The position numbers and the translations under genes were made by a program. The notes below the pieces were generated by a model. It was not told the DNA's origin. It searched no databases and saw only the letters and a program-made list of their open reading frames with translations. This document shows positions 51,328-60,773 of a stretch of DNA of 64,000 bases, piece after piece; positions within the stretch are counted from its first letter, which is position 1, and every line of letters begins with the position of its first letter. The DNA is from Hirudinaria manillensis (lineage: Eukaryota > Annelida > Clitellata > Hirudinida > Hirudinidae). The stretch spans positions 7,603,501 to 7,667,500 of the forward strand of contig CM067529.1 of the NCBI GenBank assembly GCA_034509925.1. Direction: 5' to 3'.

Positions 51328-54300
51328 ATGATGAGAACAGAAATGTTGTATCTTGCACAGTTACTCGTCTTTCTCATCACCGGTTGTTCCCATAATTTTT
51401 TGTAGGATGCGATACTACTATTCCATGCTCTTAGTTTAAGCTTTATTAAATAATACATACTTTGTGAATTTCTGAAGTAAAGATTTAATAATTTAAGCTC
51501 TGGTCGAAGTTCAGGGAGCAAGTTACTCGGTAGCGTATGGCTCGTGGAGCAGTTGGTCTGAATGCTCCAAAAGTTGCGGAGGAGGAACCATAGAAAGATC
51601 GAGAAAATGCCTCAAGTATTATTGATTGAAATAAAAGTACATTGCAAAAGTATTACGCAGTTATATGTAAAACAAACTATCCATTTGACAGTGTCTACAA
51701 GTGCAAAGCAGACTCTCTTGAAGAAGAAAAACCTTGCAACGAACAACTCTGTCGTGAGTTTCAAAAGTATACAGTTGCAGAATATTTTGCTATTTCATAT
51801 CTGCTACACATCTTTAGCCAATCCAGAAACTTCGGATAAGAAGGAAGGTTACCCTAAAAGAAAGGGTGGGGATTTAACGTAAGGTACGTCGAACATCATG
51901 TTTCAAAGCATTCATTTTGTTTTCAGGAAAATCTACTTTCCTCTACGAAGTAACGACTTTTACCTCAGAAGAACAGGAAGAAATTCTTTCCATGAAAGTT
52001 CTCCTGACTGTCAACCCAGATTCAGGCTACAAACGTTTCTCTTTAAGCAGTGTCGATGATTTTAACTTTGCACCTGGAGAGACGAAAGAGTTGTTTTTTG
52101 TTTCAAATACTGATTTGGGAGACATTAGAAGTATCAGGTCGTCTACTGCTCTTTATAAATTCTTCATTTATCGTTGCAAAATTTCCATTAGAACACTCAT
52201 CATTTTTAAATAATACATTTGAGATTTAATTATATTTAAATAATTGAATGTTTTAAGTCATTAAATGCTTTTGAATTATAGATTAGAAGTCATTAATGAG
52301 GGCGAATCTTTCGATTGTGGCTGGGAAGTTAGAAAGGTTCGACATTTATTTGACTTTCTTCTGACCATGATAATGATTGCAGCTATAATAAACAGATTAT
52401 TACAAGTAAATAATAATAAAATTAAAAAATTAAGTTATTGCTAATAACATCAGATAACAATAGTTAATCGAGCAACTGGATATGAAGCCAATTTTATCTT
52501 TTCTGGGTCAATTGAAGCAGGTCATCCGGTAGTTATTCCAGGTGAGGATGTGAATTATAAGTAAATAATAATAATAATGTAAATTATGATAAATACACGT
52601 TTAAATCCATACACTTTAGCAATTCTTAACGAATCTCCGACGACGAAGCAAGATGGTATAACTAATTTGGTTGTTGCAATTTTATGCTTTTTGGTTAATC
52701 ATTTCTAGTTAGGACATTTACTCAATATATATGCAAATAAATAAGAATAATTTTACATGATAAGTTAAGGGAAATAATTTGTAAGTCAAGATTACTATTT
52801 AATCAAAGGGTTTTATTCCAAGTACTTATTCATTTGTACAGAAATGTCTCAAGAAGAATATGAGGATGAATACATTCCTCCTAATACGACCAAAAGTCAG
52901 TTGTGCAAGTTGTTTTAATAAGTTTCTGTCCCCAAATTCTCAATGAAAGAGATTAAACAAAAAATCTTACATTTTCCTCTTGAATAGTTACAATATCACT
53001 TTATTTTAACACTTTAAAATTGCTCTAAAAAACCCCAACTAACCCTATTTAAATTTTGTCAAAGTCCCGCAATCAAGACCATGCTGATATAAATTCTCAC
53101 TCTTTTAGAGAAGAGTAATTAAATATTCGAGCAATCAATATTTAACAAAGCGACGTTATCCACATCAGAACCCTCGCATCTCTACCAAATAACTACCTTG
53201 ACTTCGGAAGATCAATCACCCTTGGCACCAGGAAAAGTTCAAGTAACAATCAATCCTGAGCCGCAAGAAGGTGGATCCACGGTCACGTTTAAACTTGAAA
53301 ACCAATATCCGAACAATTTTGGAAAAGGAGAAACCGACATATTTTTCTACGAGTCTGAAGTGGATTTTGGGAAGATTGGCTCGATCAAGTTTATATCTAA
53401 ACCACTTCCCTAAATTATTAACGCACCTTTGTATTTTTAACTCTCGCATCTTTTGTAGATTAGAATTCATACCATCCAAGCCAAGCTATGGCAATGCTTT
53501 ATGGAGGATGAGGAAGGTTTCTTTATAATCAAATTATAATTTCAATTAAAAACATTCCATCAGCATTATTTCTCCAGATGATGATCACCAATAACGACAC
53601 TGGTTATAAAGTGACGCTCTACTCCAATGGTTCCGTCGGAAGCAAAAATCGATCTGTGACCATCAAAGTTGGTAAGTAATGTTCCAGATACAATTCATTT
53701 ACTCATTAGTTAAATAAAAAGTTTAAGTAATTATAAGTTTTATCTCCAAATTTTAAATATAAAATTTCAATTCAATACTTTCAGAGCCTAAGTTTAAGAA
53801 TTATTTCCTTTATTTTATCTCAATCTTGCGATAAAGTAAAACATTTTTATGTTTTAATTTCATTCTCAGGAAAAATGAATGAGCAAAAACAAACTGTTCA
53901 ACCAGGTGAATTGTTTAAGAACCGGATATGACTATCCATGAAGACTATTGTCTGATGATAATATTAATAATTATTATAACAATAATATGACGCTAATATC
54001 ACATTTTATAACCTTATATCATGTATATTATATGTTATATATTACAGACGTCATATAATACTATCGTTATTAAATGAATTGTGACATTGTTAAATCATGT
54101 TAATTACATTGCAGATTATTATCCACCAACTTTGGAATACAAAACCATGAGCAGAAGAACTTCACTAAAGAGTAAGATGTTATCACGAGTCGTGATAAAT
54201 TACTCCCACATGAGCACCTGATTTACTTAGTTTATCAAAACAGATAAATTTTAATAACTGATCATATTATGTAAATATTGTAATACTGGAAATATTACGA

Positions 54301-54963
54301 CTTTATTACGCGCTTCATGATAGACCAACATCTTTTGTAGATGTTCAAATGGCAGAAGCAATGTTCATTCATTTTATATGACTTTTTGAAATAATTTCAA
54401 GCGCTTCCCACGGATCTTTATCCGACGGCAGACGAAAGGGAACGTTATGAAGGTTTGCTTTAAAAGTAGAAAGCGATTTCGTAAATCCCACATTGTTAGG
54501 TTTTGTAAAACTAATTTTGACATTATTATTTTAAAATTATAAATCATAAAACGATGTACAAATATTTCAGTCTACGTCAAATTTGCGATTTAAGAATCTA
54601 TTTTAAGTCTGTAATTTGATGGAAAATAATTTCATTTCATTTGTTAGCTCCTCAGAATCCTCGTTATCCACCTACGGAAGAAGAAGAGGAAATTATTGAT
54701 GGTCTTCAATTGTTGATCATTGTTTACGTTATTTTAAAATAACATTTCGAAAAATATATCTGTTCACTTTTATTCAATTTATGATTCTCAGAGGAGTACG
54801 AGTCGTATGAGACCAATGCTGAAGGTAGTCTCATATAATTTGTTTTTTTTTTACGAATTGTATTATTAATTATTTATTTAATTTTTGATTTATTTGCTCC
54901 GTTGAGGACCATCATGGAGCTTCTTCTTTTTTGAAACACGTGTTAACATTTAATGTTAGTTTG

Positions 54964-54994
<31 letters not shown>

Positions 54995-57788
54995 CGATAA
55001 TGATAATAATAATGATAATAATAATAATAATGATAATAATAATAACAATAATAATAATAAGTTTAAATTTAATCGATTATTGTGGAATCTATCACTAAGC
55101 CGCTAATAGTTCTAACAATTTAATCACTTCATTAAACTGTTCAATAAAGGTTTAAAATTGAGTATTTTAATCAAATTAAAAAAATGATTTCTTTAAATTC
55201 TATTATATTGGTCTTCAGCTTACCAGATTCCCCTCAAAACAGGTAGGATTTGTCCGAAATAAATGAATGAATGAAAAGAATTGAAATTTATTTCTTTCAC
55301 CACTTTCTTTAAATTCTATTATATTGGTCTTCAGATTACCAGATTCCCCCCAAAACAGGTAGGATTTGTCCGAAATAAATGAATGAATGAAAATGAAAAG
55401 AATTGAAATTTATTTCTTTCACCACTTTCTTTAAATTCTATTATATTGGTCTTCAGCTTACCAGATTCCCCCCAAAACAGGTAGGATTTGTCCGAAATAA
55501 ATGAATGAATGAAAATGAAAAGAATTGAAATTTATTTCTTTCACCATTTTCTTTAAATTCTATTATATTGGTCTTCAGCTTACCAGATTCCCCCCAAAAC
55601 AGGTAGGATTTGTCCGAAATAAATGAATGAATGAAAAGAATTGAAATTTATTTCTTTCACCACTTTCTTTAAATTCTATTATATTGGTCTTCAGATTACC
55701 AGATTCCCCCCAAAACAGGTAGGATTTGTCCGAAATAAATGAATGAATGAAAATGAAAAGAATTGAAATTTATTTCTTTCACCACTTTCTTTAAATTCTA
55801 TTATATTGGTCTTCAGCTTACCAGATTCCCCCCAAAACAGGTAGGATTTGTCCGAAATAAATGAATGAATGAAAAGAATTGAAATTTATTTCTTTCACCA
55901 CTTTCTTTAAATTCTATTATATTGGTCTTCAGATTACCAGATTCCCCCCAAAACAGGTAGGATTTGTCCGAAATAAATGAATGAATGAAAATGAAAAGAA
56001 TTGAAATTTATTTCTTTCACCACTTTCTTCCAGGAATCCAATGGGAATCTTCCCCGAATTTTGTTAAAAATAACCCTTCGTACCGTAATTAGTAAATTTT
56101 TGATTTGAAGATAAAATATAAATTATTAATTCAAGCTTAGACTCAACGCTGCAATGTTTCGTTCTTCACAAACTTCATGTTTTACTTAGTAAATTCAGTC
56201 CACTTGAAAATATTCTCAGGCCAAACCGAAGCATCGTACTCTCCGCCAGAAGAAGTCAAGCCCAAGCCTTACGAACATGGTTTGCTTTAAATGAATTTTG
56301 AAACTCATTGGAAAAATCAAATTATTTACTAAGCTTCGAACGAATTCTTAGTTGATCAATCGCTGAGTCATCGCTATCCATCCAAGACGGAAGATTATTA
56401 TGGTTGTTTTCATATTTATTTTAAATTACATTTAATTATTCTTTTTTTTATAGCTTCAATCATCTCGTTTCAGATGATGACGAAGACAAAATATACAGAC
56501 CAAACATTGGAGGTTAATGTACAAAACAATTTCTTTTAATTTCAGAGGAAGTCAACGTTTAAACAACATTTAAAAAAACACAAAGAAATTCATAAAAGGA
56601 ATATTTTTCTTAATTTCTACTCGTTTTATTTGATGCCATTCAGATAAAGGACCCTTTTTAGACGTAACTCGCCAAGGTGAACAAGTCCTGCTTAATTAAA
56701 ATCCTGTAAAATTGATTTAATGAATAAACATTCATTGATTTCGTGTTCAACACTCAACATTTTTTCAGTTGTTCCTTCGACAAAGCCAGCCAAAGAATTC
56801 GACTATAGAGTAACAATAGTGACTTCAGCGCAATCCAGCCAAATGGCCACCGGCAGTGCTTACATCACCATCAATCCGAGGACTTCCTCAGCAAGTCCAA
56901 AGGTCAAGTTGTACAACGACAGAGGCTCTCGTTTCAAACCTGAACAAACCGACGTGTTCAACTTCAAACTGCAAACCGATTACAAGGACCTGGAAAGTAT
57001 AGAGTTCAGTGATTATATTTTCTACCACAAGTTTTTGTGACGTTCAAATCATTTAATATTTTCATCTCTTCTTTATGCCACACAATAAGGTTACCAATAA
57101 GGTTCTTACGAACTGAATTGTCGCTCGTTTTTTCAGAGTTGAATTTGATGGCAATGCAATATGGAGGCCTTCGGAGGTAATTTATTTATTTTTTTCTAAT
57201 TTTCTTCCATGATTTTGAAAAAAAAATGTTACAAGTTGTCAACTTTATATAAAAAATAAAATAACTGATGAATCAGGTATCGGTATTGAACGTAGAAAGA
57301 GGAAATTATCAAAGATTTCGTTACGACGGGGTGGTGGGTTCCAGCAAAGAAAACAAATCGGTTGTTCTTTATCCAAGTAAACCGTTATAATTTTAGCTAT
57401 TTATATATTAATGACATTTCAGAAAAATTGTTTTATTTAAGCCCTCGACGGTCATTGGTGCACTTGGTCTTCGTTTTCAAAGCCACCCGTAACTTGTCTT
57501 AAGCCAGGTCATCCCCAGCCAACAGTTCAAAGTTTAAGAAAGTGCAACTGTCCTTCCCCAGCCAACTATGGATTGCCTTGCGAAGGAGTGGATAAAGAAA
57601 GCAAACCGGCCAACTTACCACTTTGTGAGTTTAATTTCATTTTTATTCAAGAAAAAAAAAACTTTAGCATAATAAACACAGGACTTATAAGCAGGTTAGG
57701 GTTACGGAAGAACTCACTTGTTATAATTAATGTTATTATTATTATTAAAATACTTTTCAATTTTTTGTCAGGTCGAGGAACAGCCTAA
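51328..57788 (+). CDS. Secreted TSR-PLAT-PLAT-PLAT-TSP1 protein with microexon linkers
   Basis: About 762 residues in a long exon chain. Signal peptide: 51328-51382 (MLYLAQLLVFLIT). TSR: 51519-51615 (WSSWSECSKSCGGG) and 51638-51750. Linker: 51818-51847. PLAT1: 51927-52137, 52282-52336, 52454-52541. Linkers: 52620-52655, 52842-52895. PLAT2: 53151-53388, 53459-53516, 53578-53671. Linkers: 53870-53905, 54115-54171, 54402-54452, 54648-54701, 54792-54824, seven 24-nt copies between 55219 and 55956, 56220-56279, 56352-56402, 56474-56512, 56644-56676. PLAT3: 56769-57003, 57137-57176, 57277-57376. TSP1-like: 57442-57624. End: 57772-57788. PLAT marks are FGKGETDIFF, DFGKIGSIKLEF and ALWRMRK. PLAT domains usually bind lipids or proteins. 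Linkers are acidic and rich in Tyr/Pro (EEYEDEYIPP, EEYESYE, TEDYYG). The TSR needs a 22-nt intron after 51615, which is odd. The domains are clear, the exact splicing is inferred. Confidence 0.75.
54965..55062. repeat. (AAT)n microsatellite
   Basis: About 100 bases of TAA/AAT triplets with occasional ATG, in an intron of the PLAT/TSR gene just before the microexon array. Confidence 0.85.
55188..56031 (+). repeat. Seven-copy tandem repeat, each unit holding a 24-nt microexon and its intron
   Basis: Units of 116 or 122 bp, almost identical, differing by one 6-bp (ATGAAA) insertion and a C/A change at the first microexon base. Each contains a 'ggtcttcag' acceptor, a 24-base exon (phase 1 on both sides) and a 'gtagga' donor. 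The exons are 55219-55242, 55335-55358, 55457-55480, 55579-55602, 55695-55718, 55817-55840 and 55933-55956. Each adds eight residues, YQIPPKTG with small changes. The order of variants (C-short, A-long, C-long, C-short, A-long, C-short, A-long) suggests duplication as dimers. Confidence 0.92.
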
Positions 57789-57855
57789 CTTGCTCGGATT
57801 GAACTTTATTGGAGACGATTTTAATGATTATCGTAAATTAACTGTGATTATATGG

Positions 57856-57861
57856 AATAAA
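57856..57861 (+). terminator. Poly(A) signal of the PLAT/TSR gene (AATAAA)
   Basis: Canonical hexamer 68 bases after the stop codon. Confidence 0.6.
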
Positions 57862-57888
57862 TGGCAATAATTATTGCATGCTGGAGAC

Positions 57889-57894
57889 TTTATT
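57889..57894 (-). terminator. Poly(A) signal of the 58-kb TSP1 gene (AATAAA)
   Basis: Canonical hexamer on the minus strand, about 140 bases after the stop codon at 58035. It lies only about 30 bases from the plus-strand signal of the converging gene. Confidence 0.6.
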
Positions 57895-58034
57895 ATTAAA
57901 TTTACAATTAAAAAACTTCCTCCGATATTGGGTCGCTTTAAGCAGTTAATGCTAAGGATTTCACCGAATTAAATAACGTTGGATCGAATTCTCAATTGTG
58001 AATCCAATGTAAGTTCGATGTACGACCATCTTTC

Positions 58035-59648
58035 TTAAGAATTCCTTGCTGTGTGCAGTCCACAGACTTTGGCTTGTTTGTACTGACTTATGCACGATTG
58101 GTCCTCGGAATGACATTCTCTCACCCTCGTCGACAACAACTTTGCCACCAATCCACAGCGGGACCACTGACTCCACTCCGCCCAGCTATCTGTCCTTTCT
58201 GAATATAAATCATTTCAACTAGATGTTCTAAGAATATCGTTGACACAATCTCACTATAGGTGGATTTAATATGATGGGTGGTATGTAACATATACGCAAG
58301 TAGGGTTAGTGAGTTACATTGAGCTTAATGCATCGTGTTTTGTGATTTTCTTCAAGAGTTTCATAAAATCAAACCACAAGTTGGAGCAGGGATTGATTTT
58401 TTCTCGATAACCGGTTGAAGACACGAAGAAGCGGCGCAAGTGTCGGTGCAAACTTTTGCTCTGATGACGGTGCTGGTGACAGGATGGAAGGAACAGCTGT
58501 AGGAGGGAGGTGACCAGGGCGTCCAGGCGCTCCACGATGCACCTTTTAGCGAATCATTTAATTAACGTTTGTTACATACGTTATGTACTTAGTTAAGTAC
58601 GTTGGATGTACATTATGTAACAAAATATGCGAGCTATAGGGATTACATAATCTATCTTACAATGTAAAATTTAGATATTTTTTTTATGTGGTTGAACCAT
58701 CTTTACGCCTTAGTCGAAATCATAATCTCACAGCACTGAGGAAGTATAATGCTTCGAGATTCTGTGTGAAATCCTTCGCATGTTTCAGTTTCACTTTCGC
58801 TTGGACAATTCCTGGTTCTTTTGATAACTTGTGGAATGTTTGAACAGGTAACTGCTGGCTTGCTCCAAGCAGACCAATCTGCCCAAACTCGAGTTTCTGT
58901 TCTGACATTAGCAGCCACTTGGTGAAGTAAATGAAATTCAAATAATATGATATTTAAATAAAATATGCATTTTATAAACTTTGCTTTTTATAGATAAAAA
59001 AAAGTACATGGAAACTGTTGAATTGTTGTCTTGCAATTGCTATTTCTGCACGGCCTTCTTTGTTCTCTTGGACCAGTGCAGTTCTTCTGAGGACTGCAAA
59101 TTTATAACATTTTGCATGCATTTACTCTTATCACTTTGGGAAATACTTTGAAACCCATAAAGCCCAAATATTTCATTAAAACAGTAATATCGTTAGTTTC
59201 ACTGTTGCTGGCAAATGGTAATGGTAATGTCATGGCTAATTCATTCATGCAATCGAATTGCGAATAGTTTAGGCTTTAATATGAATTTAGGTTGGCAATT
59301 TATCATAATTGACTGAAATAAATAATCATAACTTGTTACAGAGCGGTTGAAAAGACTTTTTAAAATGTGATCTTCAAAACGCAGCACCTAGCTGAACATT
59401 GCCTGACTCTTTTCATGAAACCCTTGCCACATGTGACACTGCAAACAGACCATGACTGCCAGGGCAGCCATTCCTCTCGGTTTCCAGAAACTTCATAAGT
59501 TTAATTGAAACTCACTTGGATTTCTAGATTTACAAACGTTTACCAGAGCACAAATTGTTAAAATAAATGGTCTCAAATGATTAGATTTAAAAAAAAAAAA
59601 ACAATTACCTCCAAAAATGATAAAAACCAAAACAACTTGAATCCTCAT
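58035..59648 (-). CDS. Secreted four-TSP1-domain protein A
   Basis: Six exons: 59648-59609, 59490-59388, 59093-59008, 58917-58732, 58542-58375 and 58198-58035 (stop). They give a complete 248-residue frame with matching phases. Exon 1 is a signal peptide (MRIQVVLVFIIFG). Exons 2-3 form a canonical TSR: WLPWQSWSVCSVTCGKGF, R-V-R-Q-C, then CTGPREQRRPCRNSNC. Exons 4-6 each encode a degenerate TSP1 domain (WADWSAWSKPAVTC with CEGFHTESR; WSAWTPWS; WAEWSQWSRCG). The exon plan is the same as in the next gene to the right and, at its 5' end, as in the PLAT/TSR gene to the left, so these are tandem relatives. TSR proteins are usually matrix or cell-guidance proteins; the role here is unknown. It converges with the PLAT/TSR gene. 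Confidence 0.8.
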
Positions 59649-60773
59649 GACGATAAATTTGGCGAAATGCTTGAAGAATGCTTCAAAATATTTGAAAATG
59701 ATTTCTTGAATGTCACTGAAATGTCGCTGCGCCGATAAATGTTAAGCATTGAACTTTGTCCAAAGTCAGTAATTTTTTTTAGAGAGAAATAATGTGATTT
59801 CAACAAGATTGTAAACATTCGTTCGCATTTTTGAATGCTTCCACGTGAAGTAATATCTTTAAGTTTCCATGTTTCAGAAATGATTCAATTTAGGTGAAAT
59901 TGAATGATTTTAATTTTAATTTTTAAAGTAATTGTTCACCCTCACCAATGGTTGTAATTAAATTGAGACGTTTTGGTGGCACATCGTTATTAACTTTTCG
60001 ACAAAATAGTGGATTCGGTTTTACCAATAATTATTGGTTTTTAATTAAATTGCTGTTTAACATTTTTAATATTTTCGTATTTTTTGTACAAATGAAAGCA
60101 AATACATTTATCAGATGAATTTTTTAATTTAAAAATTCGCGATACTCCTTCTCGCCACATCAATCGACTGCCAGTTAAGAATTTTTGGATTGAATGGTTA
60201 ATTTTACGTAATTTCGAACTTTTACCAATCATTCGGCAAATTTAGAAATTTAAAAAAAAAAAAGAACAATTTGACACTCGTCGTGTCAACGTCAAGAGCT
60301 CTGTGCCACCGGTTTGTCCAAATTCAAGTATTTTGAGGGTTGGAAGACTTGCGTTGTAACCAGAATGCTTTCGAGCCTCACTCGTCCAAAAGATACTTTT
60401 CTCAAAACACGTTTTTATATCTCAAGTTATATCTAACAACATTTACCTATTTCAATATGAAATATAAAGGATTAGGAAGGAAGTTGCCAAACAACTCCAA
60501 AGGTGAAAGTTCAACAGATGGATCATCAGTAAAATGTTGTCTTCAGTTTCATGAATCTAAATTCATACGAGGTTTGTAGAATTAGTAGGTGATGTTTACA
60601 AATGTCCCTGATGTATAATGTTTCTTACATGCAAATAAACATCATCGTGAAAGGATGTCGATTTGTATTATTTTTTATGGGTTCTCAGATGAAATTAATG
60701 CCAAATGGCGACAAAATAAAAGAAAACAATTTAACTAATTAAATAAGGTTCTTAATATATTTATAATTCAATA
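59649..60773. other. Interval between TSP1 genes A and B
   Basis: 1.1 kb of AT-rich sequence with the presumed promoter of gene A and 3' UTR of gene B. No additional TSP1 exon is seen. Confidence 0.4.
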
